A DNA stretch of 35,123 nucleotides from Clostridiaceae bacterium (GCA_016297585.1 JAEDGJ010000006.1:1-35123); one strand, 5' to 3'. Shown: positions 7,300 through 16,503, numbered from the stretch's first letter. Made by a program: numbers and translations. Notes: a model not told the origin generated them from the letters alone.

Positions 7300-9927
7300 A
7301 TGAAAAAAGAGCTTCCGAAAACCTACGAGCCGCAGTCGACCGAAAAACGGCTCTACGAGTTCTGGGAACAGTCCGGCTTCTTCAACGCCGAGGTCGACCC
7401 CGACCGCAAGCCCTTCACCATCGTCATTCCGCCGCCCAACGTCACGGGTCAGCTCCACATGGGCCACGCCCTCGACGAGACGCTGCAGGACGTCCTCATC
7501 CGCTATAAGCGTATGCAGGGCTATTCTGCCCTCTGGCTGCCCGGCACCGACCACGCCGGCATCGCCACGCAGATCAAGGTCGAGGCCGAGCTGCGCAAGG
7601 AAGGCAAGACCCGCTTCGACCTCGGACGCGAGGCGTTCCTCGACCGCGTCTGGGAGTGGAAGCGCCTCTACGGCGGCCGCATCATCCAGCAGCTCAAGTC
7701 CCTCGGCTCCTCCTGCGACTGGCGCCGCGAGCGCTTCACGATGGACGAGGGCTGCTCCCGCGCCGTCCGCGAGGTCTTCGTCGAGCTCTATAACAAGGGA
7801 CTCATCTACCGCGGCAACCGCATCATCAACTGGTGCCCGCGCTGCACCACCGCCCTCTCCGACGCCGAGGTCGAATACGAGGAGCAGCCCGGCAATTTCT
7901 GGCACATCCGCTACCCCGTCAAGGATTCCGACGAGTTCGTCACCATCGCGACCACCCGTCCGGAGACGCTGCTCGGCGATACCGCCGTCGCCGTCAACCC
8001 CGAGGACGAGCGCTATACCCATCTCGTCGGCAAGACGCTGATCCTGCCGCTCGTCGGCCGCGAGATCCCCGTCATCGCCGACGAATACGTCGACCGCGAG
8101 TTCGGCACCGGCTGCGTCAAGATCACCCCCTGCCACGACCCCAACGACTTCGAGGTCGGACGCCGCCACAACCTGCCCGAGATCCTGATCCTCGACGGCG
8201 ACGCGAAGATCATCAACGGCGGCAAGTACGACGGCATGGACCGCTACGAGGCGCGCAAGGCGATCGTCGCCGACCTCGAGGAGGGCGGCTACCTCGTCCG
8301 GATCGAGCCCCACGTCCACAACGTCGGCACCTGCTACCGCTGCCACACCACCGTCGAGCCGATCGCCTCGAAGCAGTGGTTCGTGAAGATGCAGCCCCTC
8401 TGCGGCCCCGCGATCGACGCCGTCAAGTCCGGCGACATCGAGTTCGTCCCCGACCGCTTCGCGAAGAACTACATCCACTGGATGGAGAACCTGCGCGACT
8501 GGTGCATCTCCCGCCAGCTCTGGTGGGGCCACCGCATCCCGGCGTTCTACTGCGCCGACTGCGGCGAGATGACCGTCTCCAAGGATGACGTCACCGTCTG
8601 CCCGAAGTGCGGCTCGACCCACATCGAGCAGGATCCCGACGTGCTCGACACCTGGTTCTCGTCCGCGCTGTGGCCGTTCTCCACGCTCGGCTGGCCCGAT
8701 CGGACCCCGGAGCTCGACTACTTCTACCCCACCTCCGTCCTCGTCACCGGCTACGACATCATCCCCTTCTGGGTCTCCCGCATGATCTTCTCCGGCCTCG
8801 AGCAGATGCACGAGAAGCCCTTCGACAAGGTCCTGATCCACGGCCTCGTCCGCGACGCGCAGGGACGCAAGATGTCCAAGTCCCTCGGCAACGGCATCGA
8901 CCCGCTGGAGGTCGTCGAAAAGTACGGCGCCGACGCGCTGCGCTTCACCCTCGTCACCGGCAACTCCCCCGGCAACGACATGCGCTTCATCTACGACCGC
9001 GTCGAGTCGAACCGCAACTTCGCCAACAAGATCTGGAACGCCGCCCGCTTCGTGCTGATGAACCTCACGATCGACGACGACGCGCTTCCCGAGAACCTCG
9101 AGCTCGAGGACCGCTGGATCCTCTCCAAATTCAACCGCACCGCGAAGATCGTCGGCGACAACCTCGACAGCTTCGAGCTCGGCGTCGCGGCGCAGAATCT
9201 CTACGACTTCATCTGGGACGATTTCTGCGACTGGTATATCGAACTCGTCAAGACCCGCCTGCGCGAGGGCGGCGCGCCGTCCGAATCCGCGCAGCGCGTG
9301 CTCGTCTGGGTGCTCTCCCGCACGCTCAAGCTGCTGCATCCGTTCATGCCCTTCCTCACCGACGAGATCTGGCAGGCTCTGCCGCACGCCGAGAACGTCG
9401 AGTCCATCATGATCTCCTCCTGGCCCGCCTATGACCCCGCGCTCGACTTCTCCGACGACGAGCGCGACATGGAGAAGCTGATGGCCGCCATCCGCGCCGT
9501 CCGCAACCGCCGCGCCGAGATGAACATCGCGCCGTCGAAGCTCGCGCATCTGACCGTTCAGAGCCACGAGCCCGACCTCTACCGCCGCGGCGAGGCCTAT
9601 ATCCGCCGCCTTGCCTACGCGTCCGGCCTCGAGACCATCACGGAAGCGCCCGCCGACCCCTCGGGCTTCGTCGTCATCGTCACGGACGCCGCGACCCTCT
9701 ATCTGCCGCTGGCCGAGCTCGTCGATCTCTCCGCCGAGCGCGCGCGGCTCGAAAAAGAGCTTAAAAAGGCCGAGGATCTGCTCGCCTCCGTCGAAAGAAA
9801 GCTTGCAAACCCCGGCTTTACCGCCAAGGCGCCCGAAAACGTCATCGCGATGGAGCGTGACCGCGCCGAAAAGAACCGCGCGCTCGTCGCAAAGCTCCGC
9901 GACAGCCTCGCACGCCTCGGACAGTAA
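7300..9927 (+). CDS. valS: Valine--tRNA ligase
   Basis: This is the 875-residue class I synthetase that charges tRNA-Val in the cytoplasm. It has the HIGH motif as HMGH (53-56, within PPNVTGQLHMGHAL), the editing domain with TTRPETLLGDTAV and its acidic pocket near residue 280, and KMSKS (524-528). Zinc-type cysteine clusters are visible (CPRC, CYRC and CADC...CPKC). The anticodon-binding domain precedes a C-terminal coiled coil (LSAERARLEKELKKAEDLL) typical of ValRS. GGGAGG precedes the ATG by about 6 bases. It is controlled by the T-box leader upstream and is followed by folC after only 12 bases. Confidence 0.98.
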   Translation: MKKELPKTYEPQSTEKRLYEFWEQSGFFNAEVDPDRKPFTIVIPPPNVTGQLHMGHALDETLQDVLIRYKRMQGYSALWLPGTDHAGIATQIKVEAELRKEGKTRFDLGREAFLDRVWEWKRLYGGRIIQQLKSLGSSCDWRRERFTMDEGCSRAVREVFVELYNKGLIYRGNRIINWCPRCTTALSDAEVEYEEQPGNFWHIRYPVKDSDEFVTIATTRPETLLGDTAVAVNPEDERYTHLVGKTLILPLVGREIPVIADEYVDREFGTGCVKITPCHDPNDFEVGRRHNLPEILILDGDAKIINGGKYDGMDRYEARKAIVADLEEGGYLVRIEPHVHNVGTCYRCHTTVEPIASKQWFVKMQPLCGPAIDAVKSGDIEFVPDRFAKNYIHWMENLRDWCISRQLWWGHRIPAFYCADCGEMTVSKDDVTVCPKCGSTHIEQDPDVLDTWFSSALWPFSTLGWPDRTPELDYFYPTSVLVTGYDIIPFWVSRMIFSGLEQMHEKPFDKVLIHGLVRDAQGRKMSKSLGNGIDPLEVVEKYGADALRFTLVTGNSPGNDMRFIYDRVESNRNFANKIWNAARFVLMNLTIDDDALPENLELEDRWILSKFNRTAKIVGDNLDSFELGVAAQNLYDFIWDDFCDWYIELVKTRLREGGAPSESAQRVLVWVLSRTLKLLHPFMPFLTDEIWQALPHAENVESIMISSWPAYDPALDFSDDERDMEKLMAAIRAVRNRRAEMNIAPSKLAHLTVQSHEPDLYRRGEAYIRRLAYASGLETITEAPADPSGFVVIVTDAATLYLPLAELVDLSAERARLEKELKKAEDLLASVERKLANPGFTAKAPENVIAMERDRAEKNRALVAKLRDSLARLGQ

Positions 9928-9939
9928 GGGAAAATGCCC

Positions 9940-11217
9940 ATGACTTACGATGAAACGCTTGCCTATATCCATTCCACGCTGAAATTCGGCTCCAAGCCGG
10001 GTCTTTCCCGCATCCGCGCGCTGATGGAGGCCTGCGGCAATCCCCAGAAGTCGACCCGCTTCGTCCACATCACCGGCACGAACGGCAAGGGCAGCACCAC
10101 GACGATGCTGACGAACATCTTCCGCCGCGCAGGCTACCGCGTCGGCAGCTTCCTCTCCCCCTACGTCGACAATTTCCGCGAGAGGATGCAGATCGACGGG
10201 GAGCTGATCCCCCCCGCCGCCCTGACGGCCGAGCTTGAGCGGCTCCTGCCCAAAATCGAGGCGATCAAGGAGCTCGGGCATACGCAGCCGACGGAGTTCG
10301 AGATCGTCACCGCGCTCGCGCTCAACTGGTTTGCGCACGAGCAGTGCGACATCGTGATGCTCGAGGTCGGCATGGGCGGACGCCTCGACTGCACGAACGT
10401 CATCGACGCGCCCGAGGCAGCCGTGCTCACCCCCGTCTCCCTCGACCACACGAAGGTGCTCGGCTCCACCGTCGCCGAGATCGCGCAGGACAAATGCGGC
10501 ATCATCAAGCCCGGCTGCGACGCCGTCACCTGCTACGGTCAGGCGCCCGAGGCGCTCGCCGTCCTGCGCGCCGACTGCGCCGCGAAGGGCGTGCCGCTGC
10601 ACATCCCGGACGAATCGGCGCTCGACCTGCTGCTCTGCGACATCAGCGGCTCCCGCGCCGAGTACGACGGGCTTGCCCTGCGCGTCAACATGGCCGGCAT
10701 GCATCAGCTCCAGAACGCCGTCACCGCCCTCACCGCCGCCCGTGCGCTCCGTGCGCGCGGCTGGGAGGTCTCGGACGCGGACATCACCGACGGCATCGCC
10801 GATACCCGCTTCGCGGGACGCCTCGAGATCATCCGCCGCGACCCCCTCGTGCTGCTCGACGGTGGTCACAACCCCGCCGGTGTTGACGCCGCCGCCCGCG
10901 CGATCGACGATTCCCTCGCCGGACGCCGCCTCATCACCGTGATGGGCATGTGCGCCGACAAGGCGACCGCCTACTGCATCCCCGAGATCGCGCGCCGCAG
11001 CTCCGTCTTCATCGCGACCCAGTGCGACATCCCCCGCGCCCTGCCCGCCCCCGAGGTCGCGCGCCTCGCCGTCGGCCACTGCCGCGACGTCCACTGGAAC
11101 GAGCGCGTCTCCACCGCCTGTCAGATCGCCCTCTCGCTTGCCGATCCCGGCGACGTCATCCTCGTCTGCGGGACGCTCTACATCCTGCACGACGCCAGGG
11201 AAGCGCTGACCGTGTAA
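9940..11217 (+). CDS. folC: Folylpolyglutamate synthase / dihydrofolate synthase
   Basis: This 425-residue enzyme adds glutamate to folate (and in many bacteria to dihydropteroate) in the cytoplasm. The P-loop GTNGKGS is at 46-52 in HITGTNGKGSTTTM. Mur-ligase features include LEVGMGGRLDCTNV, HxxQNAVTALTAA and the C-terminal DGGHNPAGVDAAARAI. Its length matches the family. An ATG at 9934 is in frame two codons earlier, but the ribosome site AAGGGAAA (about 9926-9933) fits the ATG at 9940 better. It is the last gene of the T-box operon, so its expression also depends on valine tRNA charging, which is common for valS-folC pairs in Firmicutes. Confidence 0.95.
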   Translation: MTYDETLAYIHSTLKFGSKPGLSRIRALMEACGNPQKSTRFVHITGTNGKGSTTTMLTNIFRRAGYRVGSFLSPYVDNFRERMQIDGELIPPAALTAELERLLPKIEAIKELGHTQPTEFEIVTALALNWFAHEQCDIVMLEVGMGGRLDCTNVIDAPEAAVLTPVSLDHTKVLGSTVAEIAQDKCGIIKPGCDAVTCYGQAPEALAVLRADCAAKGVPLHIPDESALDLLLCDISGSRAEYDGLALRVNMAGMHQLQNAVTALTAARALRARGWEVSDADITDGIADTRFAGRLEIIRRDPLVLLDGGHNPAGVDAAARAIDDSLAGRRLITVMGMCADKATAYCIPEIARRSSVFIATQCDIPRALPAPEVARLAVGHCRDVHWNERVSTACQIALSLADPGDVILVCGTLYILHDAREALTV

Positions 11218-11235
11218 AAAGCATCCGGGTTCGAA

Positions 11236-11290
11236 AAAACGCCTTCTCCATCCCGTAGGAACGGGGTGGAAAAGGCGTTTTCCTGTTTTT
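11236..11290 (+). terminator. Terminator after folC
   Basis: A 21-base stem (11236-11256 with 11261-11281), paired except for two positions, has a four-base loop and a T-rich tail to 11290. It ends the valS operon and can serve the convergent small membrane protein gene from the other side. Confidence 0.9.
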
Positions 11291-11299
11291 AGGCTCCGG

Positions 11300-11623
11300 T
11301 TAACGTCTCAGCGCACCGAAACCGGTCAATGTGCCGAAGCAATACAGATTACAGGCGATTACGCTCACGCAGATCAGACCTTCCAGAATCATTGCTGCAG
11401 GCTTCCTGTAGGAATCCTTCAAAAAAGCCGATGCAATCAGGACAGCTCCAAGCAGCGTCATATTGATTCTCGACCAGACAAGATAGACTCGTTTTTTCCC
11501 ATCCCTCTGAAGCCGTTCAAGAAGCTTTCTCCGAACGATAAGCGGGGGATGAAAAAAAGACGCGACAATCCAAAGGATCAATACAATTCCCTGACAAAGA
11601 AGCAGTTTTTCGGACGTATTCAT
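11300..11623 (-). CDS. Small three-helix membrane protein, unknown function
   Basis: A 107-residue protein starting at the ATG at 11623, with CGGAG about 9 bases upstream; the longest frame starts at 11647. Three hydrophobic helices are visible: IVLILWIVASFF (about 14-25), MTLLGAVLIASAF (about 55-67) and LEGLICVSVIACNLYCF (near 80-97). Basic residues between the first two suggest a cytoplasmic loop. I recognise no family. The gene is plainly AT-richer, with different codon use, than all its neighbours, and it carries its own strong promoter. It could be a recently acquired or fast-evolving gene. Confidence 0.7.
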   Translation of the reverse strand: MNTSEKLLLCQGIVLILWIVASFFHPPLIVRRKLLERLQRDGKKRVYLVWSRINMTLLGAVLIASAFLKDSYRKPAAMILEGLICVSVIACNLYCFGTLTGFGALRR

Positions 11624-11667
11624 AATATCAGACTCCGATTCAAACATTGCATCCGAATTGCATTTTT

Positions 11668-11696
11668 ATACTATCATTTTTTATGCTATTTGTCAA
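11668..11696 (-). promoter_or_regulatory. Strong sigmaA promoter of the small membrane protein gene
   Basis: On the minus strand TTGACA (11691-11696), a 17-base spacer and TAGTAT (11668-11673). The -35 is perfect. It lies in an AT-rich stretch. Confidence 0.82.
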
Positions 11697-11721
11697 GTAT
11701 TTGTTCGCATAATTTCTAATA

Positions 11722-11765
11722 AAAGAGATATGAGATGACGTTCCAGCGTCATCTCATATCTCTTT
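11722..11765 (-). terminator. Long perfect palindrome terminator
   Basis: A perfect 19-bp stem (11722-11740 with 11747-11765) and a six-base loop, followed on the minus strand by TTTATT. It ends the oxidoreductase/epimerase transcript that finishes at 11809. Confidence 0.88.
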
Positions 11766-11808
11766 CACCGTCTGTCAGGCATCATTCGCGTACAGGGCGT
11801 TCTCCCTC

Positions 11809-12972
11809 TTACCAGAGCACCGACGGGGAGGGCTTGACGAGGCACTCCATCGGGACGCCGAGCTCGTAGCCGACGCTGTCCGCGATCTCCTGGATCGTGA
11901 CCTCGCGTCCGCCCTGCTCGCGCGACAGCAGCGCCGCGTCGATCGTCGCGACGAACTCGAAAATACGGTCGTAGTGGAGCGGCGGGATGCGGTCCTCGAT
12001 CATCTTCGCAAAGACGTTCGAGATGTCGACGATGCCGGAACGCAGCGTCGGCTCCGTCACATACTCCGTGCTCGTGCCGTTCGAGCCGAACACGTCGAGC
12101 CGGAAGGAGTAGTGGTTGTAGTCGTTGCAGTTGATGATGCCGATCGTGCCGTCGCGGAAGAGCACGCGGTAGGCTTCGCCGTTGCCCTTCACGCGGTCCT
12201 CGCTCTTTCCGGACTCGTTGCCGATGTACTGCATCGACACGACCTCGTAGTCGCCCTTGAGCATCCAGACGGCGCCGAGGAGGTTCGAGATCGTATGCAC
12301 CGACGCGTTGCGCTGCTCCATGCGCGACGAGAACGTCGAGACGACCATGCGCGGATCGCCGAGGTTCTTCTTCACGAGGTCGCGGTTCGCGCCGACGTAC
12401 AGGAGGATCGACGACGAGAAGATCGGCGTGTTATACTGGCGCGCCGCGTCGATGATCTTCTTCGCGTTCGCGGCGTTGTTCGCAAACGGCTTGTCGATGA
12501 ACATCGGGATGCCCGCCTTCAGAAACGGCAGCGCCAGCTCATAGTGGTCGTCGGCGTACCACGAGCAGTTGCCGATGAACGCCGCGTCGAGCTTTTCGGG
12601 GTCGGCCATCTCCTCCAGCGAGGTGTAGACCGGGCAATGGAACGCCTTGCCGAACTGCTCGGGCGTCAGGCGGACGCCGAGACGCTTCTCGACCGCCTCG
12701 TACTTGGCGAGCGCGTCGCCCGAGAGCTCCGCGACCGGCGTGGGCAGGCCGCCGCTGCCCTCCATGTAGCGCGTGCGCTCGTTCGGGGGATTGTAGCAGC
12801 CGGAAACGGTCGTCGAGCAGACCGGCAGCGTCGGCTGGGACTCGTATTCGAGGATGTAGAGCTGTCCGCCGGCAAGACGGAACTGGTAGCGGTCCGATTC
12901 GCCGAAGCAATAGGCATAGATCAGGCTGTGGTAATCCGTTCTCAGGAATCCGATGCGCTTCTGATTCAGCAT
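11809..12972 (-). CDS. Gfo/Idh/MocA-like oxidoreductase
   Basis: This 387-residue protein is assigned to the NAD(P)-dependent sugar/inositol dehydrogenase superfamily on its middle part: DAAFIGNC..., a long alpha/beta Rossmann segment and DKPFANN, which corresponds to the EKP motif with its catalytic lysine. The C-terminal half has the beta-sheet substrate domain. The N-terminus is odd: RIGFLRTDYHSLIY lacks a usual GxGxxG/A nucleotide loop, and about 75 residues are inserted before the next strand. Ribosome site AAGGAG precedes the ATG. The sugar-phosphate isomerase gene lies 27 bases upstream, so the two probably act together on one sugar or polyol; the substrate cannot be read. Confidence 0.78.
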   Translation of the reverse strand: MLNQKRIGFLRTDYHSLIYAYCFGESDRYQFRLAGGQLYILEYESQPTLPVCSTTVSGCYNPPNERTRYMEGSGGLPTPVAELSGDALAKYEAVEKRLGVRLTPEQFGKAFHCPVYTSLEEMADPEKLDAAFIGNCSWYADDHYELALPFLKAGIPMFIDKPFANNAANAKKIIDAARQYNTPIFSSSILLYVGANRDLVKKNLGDPRMVVSTFSSRMEQRNASVHTISNLLGAVWMLKGDYEVVSMQYIGNESGKSEDRVKGNGEAYRVLFRDGTIGIINCNDYNHYSFRLDVFGSNGTSTEYVTEPTLRSGIVDISNVFAKMIEDRIPPLHYDRIFEFVATIDAALLSREQGGREVTIQEIADSVGYELGVPMECLVKPSPSVLW

Positions 12973-12999
12973 AGCTTACTTCTCCTTTTTTGTGTAGGC

Positions 13000-13818
13000 T
13001 CAGATCTGGGTCCTCAGGAAATCGAGCGCGGTCTTGATGTCCGCCGCCGGGTTTTCGCCGGTCTCACGCTCGATGGCGAGGAAGCCGTCGAAGCCCTCCT
13101 CGCGCAGCGCGTGGATCCAGCCGGGGAAATCGACCTCGCCCTGCCCCAGCGGCACCTCGATCCACGGCTGACCCTCGCGCACGCCCGGCCACGGCTTATG
13201 CACCGGACGCGTCAGGCAGATGCCGTCTTTGGCGTGCGTGTGGCGGATGTACTTCCCGAGCGTATGCACCGCCGCGACGGGGTCGTCGTCGGAGCACATG
13301 ACGAGGTTTGCCGGGTCGAGGTTGACGCCGACCCACGGGGACGCGACGTCCTCGAGGAAGCCCTTGAGGATGACGGCCTTCTCGGGGCCCGTCTCGATCG
13401 CGTAGGCGACGCCGAGCTCCGCGCAATACTCGCCGACGGTCTTCAGCGCCGCCGTGAGCTGCGCGTAGACCGGGTCGGCCTTATCCGCCGGCACCTTGCC
13501 GATGTGCGAGGTCGCCGTGTGCACGTCCATCTTCGCCGCGAGCCGCAGCATGTTCTTCGTGCGCAGCAGCCGGTCCTCGAGCTGGCTCTCCTCGCAGGCA
13601 AAGCCGCCGATGTCGACGCAGACCGCGCTGATCGTGAGTCCCTCGCCGTCGACAAACGAGCGGATGCCGCGCGCGACGCAGGAAAGCGGCTCGCGCGTGA
13701 AGTCCAGCCCGGTCTCGCCCGCGTACATCTGGATGCCGTCCGCGCCGATCTGCTTCGCAAGACGCACTCCGTCCTCGAATCCCGCGCGGAAGCCGCTGCT
13801 CATAACGCTGATTTTCAT
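13000..13818 (-). CDS. Sugar phosphate isomerase/epimerase (xylose-isomerase-like TIM barrel)
   Basis: Start chosen at 13818 (MKISVMSSGF), with GGAGGG 6 bases upstream; a longer frame to 13872 has no ribosome site and overlaps a terminator. The 272-residue TIM-barrel protein belongs to the AP-endonuclease-2/IolE-like family. Likely metal ligands are E in AIETGPE, D in VNLDPAN, H in HTHAKD and E in AIERETG, all in typical order. The family epimerises or isomerises sugars and inositol derivatives with a divalent metal in the cytoplasm. It precedes the Gfo/Idh-type dehydrogenase in a two-gene operon, a pairing seen in inositol and sugar-acid catabolism. Confidence 0.87.
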   Translation of the reverse strand: MKISVMSSGFRAGFEDGVRLAKQIGADGIQMYAGETGLDFTREPLSCVARGIRSFVDGEGLTISAVCVDIGGFACEESQLEDRLLRTKNMLRLAAKMDVHTATSHIGKVPADKADPVYAQLTAALKTVGEYCAELGVAYAIETGPEKAVILKGFLEDVASPWVGVNLDPANLVMCSDDDPVAAVHTLGKYIRHTHAKDGICLTRPVHKPWPGVREGQPWIEVPLGQGEVDFPGWIHALREEGFDGFLAIERETGENPAADIKTALDFLRTQI

Positions 13819-13852
13819 GTTTTTCCCTCCTGATAATCCGGATTTTAAGGCA

Positions 13853-13903
13853 AAAACGCCGCAGGCGCGCAATTTTGTCCCTATGCGCGCCGTACGGCGT
13901 TTT
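13853..13903 (-). terminator. Hairpin terminator after the SLH protein gene
   Basis: Outer arms 13853-13861 and 13895-13903 are perfectly complementary, with an inner GCGCGCA/TGCGCGC helix. On the minus strand it is followed by T-rich sequence. It separates the SLH protein gene from the downstream epimerase gene. Confidence 0.7.
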
Positions 13904-13912
13904 AAGTATCGC

Positions 13913-15445
13913 TTATCGGACCGTCATCGTAAACGGCATCCCCGTGGACGTGTAGCCGGACTCGCCGCCGGCGTAGATGTAGCCGGTAAACGTGCCGGAC
14001 GCCGTCGCGCGGAGCTCAAACTCGAACACGCGCACCGCCTTCGTGCCCGTGCCGACCGTCTTGTAGCTCGTCTGCTCCGAGATGATCGCCCCCAGCGCGT
14101 CGGCGAGGCAGACGCGCGTGGTCTTCGTGTTCGCCGTCACCGTCACGGTGAAGCGGCCGCCGAGACTGACGGTGTTCGTGCTCGCGACCACCTTCGTCAC
14201 CGTCGGCACATCCTGCCGCGCGGTCACTTCCAGCGTGAACGTGACCGGGCTGGTCTGGGGATAGAAGCCGTACTCGTCGCCGGCGACCAGCGTAAAGGTC
14301 TGCTTGCCGGACGCCGTCGGGATGTAGCGCACCGCGAAGACGCGGTTCTTGCCGACCGTCTGGTACACGCCGGTGTCGACGCTGACCTCCGCGCCCTTCG
14401 AGTCGAGCATCCGGATGCGCGTCGCCGTCTCATTCGCCGTCACCGTTAAGAGCACCGCGTCGCCGAGCGTCAGCTTCGACGCGGACGCGGTCACGGACAC
14501 CACCTTCGGCGCCTCCGTCACGGGCACGAGATTCGCGGCAGGCTGCTCCACGCTGACCGTGAAGGCATAGGAATTCGTCTTCGCGCCGTTCGCCGTGGAC
14601 GCATAGGCCGTGAAGACCTGCTGACCCGCGCGCACCGGCGTGACCGGCACCGTCCAGATGCCGTAGCCCTGCTCGCCGCCGACGCCGACGACGTTGCCGC
14701 TCTCGTCCAGGATGCGGATCGCGCCGACCGCCGTCGTCGTATACAGCACGAGCTGCGTCGTGCGTCCCACCGTATAGGTCGCGTTCACAACGCTCAGCAC
14801 CATCGGCTCATTGGGCATCGGAACGGGCTCCTCGGGCTCCTCCGCTTCCTTGCGCGCGAGTCTGGCCAGCACCGCGGCGACCTCCGCGCGCGTCAGCTCG
14901 CCCTGCGGACGGAACGTGCCGTCGGCATAGCCGCCGAAGATGCCCGCCTTGGAGACGCGGTTGACCGCGTCCATCGCGTAGACGGTGATCTGTCCGCGGT
15001 CGGTATAGAGCATCGGCCCGGTTTCCTCAAGCCCGAGCACGCGGTCGAGGATGTACGCCGCTTCCTCACGCGTGATCGCGTCATCGCCGCGGAAGAGGCG
15101 TCCGGAGAGCATCGCGTCCGGGATCAGACCCGCGCGCGCGGCCTGCACAAACGAATCGTAGTACCAGTTCGTCTGCGAGACGTCGACCGGCCAGATGACG
15201 TCATAGGTGCCCTTGGGCTGATAGCGGCGCACGACGAGCGCGACAAACTCCGCGCGCGTGATCGGCCGGTCGGGGCGGAACGTGCCGTCGGCATAGCCGT
15301 TGATGACGCCCGCATCCGCCATCTCGAGGATCTCCGTGCGCGCCCAGTGGTTCGTGATGTCGTCAAAATAGGCCGCCGACGCAAGCCCTGCCGTCATAGA
15401 CAGCGCCAGCGCGCAGACCAGTACGACGGAAATCATTTTTTTCAT
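13913..15445 (-). CDS. S-layer homology domain protein with Ig-like repeats
   Basis: A 510-residue secreted protein. Residues 1-24 are a signal peptide (KKMISVVLVCALALSMTAG...). Three SLH domains follow at about 25-185, recognised by FDDITNHWARTEI, GYADGTFRPDRPITRAE and GYADGTFRPQGELTRAE. Such domains bind pyruvylated secondary wall polymer and hold proteins on the cell surface. A PEEPVP linker is followed by three beta-rich repeats of roughly 95 residues each (opening VLSVVNATYTVGRTTQLV, VVSVTASASKLTLGDAVLL, VTKVVASTNTVSLGGRFTV). AAAGGGAGG lies 9 bases before the ATG. Role: structural surface protein; exact function unknown. Confidence 0.9.
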   Translation of the reverse strand: MKKMISVVLVCALALSMTAGLASAAYFDDITNHWARTEILEMADAGVINGYADGTFRPDRPITRAEFVALVVRRYQPKGTYDVIWPVDVSQTNWYYDSFVQAARAGLIPDAMLSGRLFRGDDAITREEAAYILDRVLGLEETGPMLYTDRGQITVYAMDAVNRVSKAGIFGGYADGTFRPQGELTRAEVAAVLARLARKEAEEPEEPVPMPNEPMVLSVVNATYTVGRTTQLVLYTTTAVGAIRILDESGNVVGVGGEQGYGIWTVPVTPVRAGQQVFTAYASTANGAKTNSYAFTVSVEQPAANLVPVTEAPKVVSVTASASKLTLGDAVLLTVTANETATRIRMLDSKGAEVSVDTGVYQTVGKNRVFAVRYIPTASGKQTFTLVAGDEYGFYPQTSPVTFTLEVTARQDVPTVTKVVASTNTVSLGGRFTVTVTANTKTTRVCLADALGAIISEQTSYKTVGTGTKAVRVFEFELRATASGTFTGYIYAGGESGYTSTGMPFTMTVR

Positions 15446-15476
15446 CGGTTTTTACCTCCCTTTCGTTCGGGACAAT

Positions 15477-15531
15477 GCGCGCGGACGGGCGCGCTTTTCT
15501 CCCCACAGGCTTAGACGCCGTCCGCCCGCGC
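15477..15531 (-). promoter_or_regulatory. GC-rich inverted repeat in the leader of the SLH gene
   Basis: GCGGACGG (15481-15488) pairs with CCGTCCGC (15518-15525), extended by flanking GCGC (15477-15480 with 15528-15531). It sits just upstream of the SLH gene ribosome site. Function is not known; it may stabilise the mRNA or be a weak terminator for the gene upstream. Confidence 0.4.
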
Positions 15532-15591
15532 AAAGTTTCCCACTTCCCTGCGAAATGCACGCGGGCTTCCCCGCAAAAACGCAGTAAGGCT

Positions 15592-16503
15592 TTAGCCGTT
15601 CGACCGCTGCGAAATGCCGCGGATGGACGCGAGCGTCCAGTCATAGTCCGTACCCTGGATCACGCTGCCGCAGTAGGGGCACTTGTAGCTCGCGTTCGCG
15701 TCGAGCGGCGCGCCGCAGTTCGGGCATGACGCCGCGCCCTCTTCCTTCTTCGTCACGGCGCCGGCGGTGCGGACCATCGTCCACTCGTAGGTCATGAACA
15801 GCTCGCGGTTCTTGTCGCCGCTGACGACCTCGCCCGTCGCGTCGTCGGTCGTATAGTCGCAGATGCGCGTCTGGATCCAGACCTTGAGCTGGTCGAGGTT
15901 ATCCCTGCGCTCATAGCCCGTCACGGTCGCGCCGAGCACGGCGATGCGCTCGACATGGTTCGTGCGGCCGGCCTTCTTCATCTCCTCAAGCTGACGCCCG
16001 AGCTGGTTGAAGAACGCGTCGGTCAGCGAGGGGCGCATCGGCTCCCAATCCTTCGCCGTCCAGGCGTTCTGCATCTGCACATAGAGGTTTCTGACCTTCT
16101 CAAGGAACTTTTCGACGTCGAAATCCGGGTCGTTCTTCAAAAGCTCGGACAGATCCGCCGCCTTGGGCGCGGTGTTGACCTGCACGGGCGCGTTCTTGCC
16201 GCCCTTGGAGCGTTTGGCGAACAGGAGCAGCAATACGATCACCACTCCCATAATCACGAGCGTCGACATGCTCCAGCCTTCGCCGGAGGAGGAACCGCCG
16301 GACGAACCGCCGTCGGAGCCCGACCAGGTCGAGCCGTAGTCGTCATCGTCGTCGTCCCAGCTGTAATCCGAGCCGGAATCGTAGCTGCCGGAATCGCCCC
16401 AATCGGAGTCTCCGGCGAAATTGCCGACGTCGGCATGCGCCACCGGCAGCATCATGCACAGCAGCAGCGCCAAAAGAATCGCGCACACGGAAAGTTTTCG
16501 CAT
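15592..16503 (-). CDS. Tim44-like domain membrane protein with C-terminal zinc ribbon
   Basis: A 303-residue protein. Residues 1-24 form a signal peptide. An acidic, Ser/Gly/Asp-rich external segment follows to about 78, then a transmembrane helix (TLVIMGVVIVLLLLF, about 81-95). A Tim44-like domain begins near 113 (DPDFDVEKFLEKVRNLYVQM). Near the C-terminus CPNC...CPYC forms a zinc ribbon followed by DYDWTLASIRGIS. This architecture is a recurrent clostridial membrane protein whose molecular role is not established. It lies upstream of the SLH gene in the same direction, 146 bases apart. A possible -10 (TACAAT, about 16563) lies upstream but without a convincing -35. Confidence 0.85.
   Translation of the reverse strand: MRKLSVCAILLALLLCMMLPVAHADVGNFAGDSDWGDSGSYDSGSDYSWDDDDDDYGSTWSGSDGGSSGGSSSGEGWSMSTLVIMGVVIVLLLLFAKRSKGGKNAPVQVNTAPKAADLSELLKNDPDFDVEKFLEKVRNLYVQMQNAWTAKDWEPMRPSLTDAFFNQLGRQLEEMKKAGRTNHVERIAVLGATVTGYERRDNLDQLKVWIQTRICDYTTDDATGEVVSGDKNRELFMTYEWTMVRTAGAVTKKEEGAASCPNCGAPLDANASYKCPYCGSVIQGTDYDWTLASIRGISQRSNG

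Noticed and set aside
7249..11190. A 1313-codon open frame on the minus strand
   Set aside because: It is antisense to valS and folC, both certain genes; its Val/Gly/Ala/Asp-rich low-complexity product is typical of the shadow frame of GC-rich codons.
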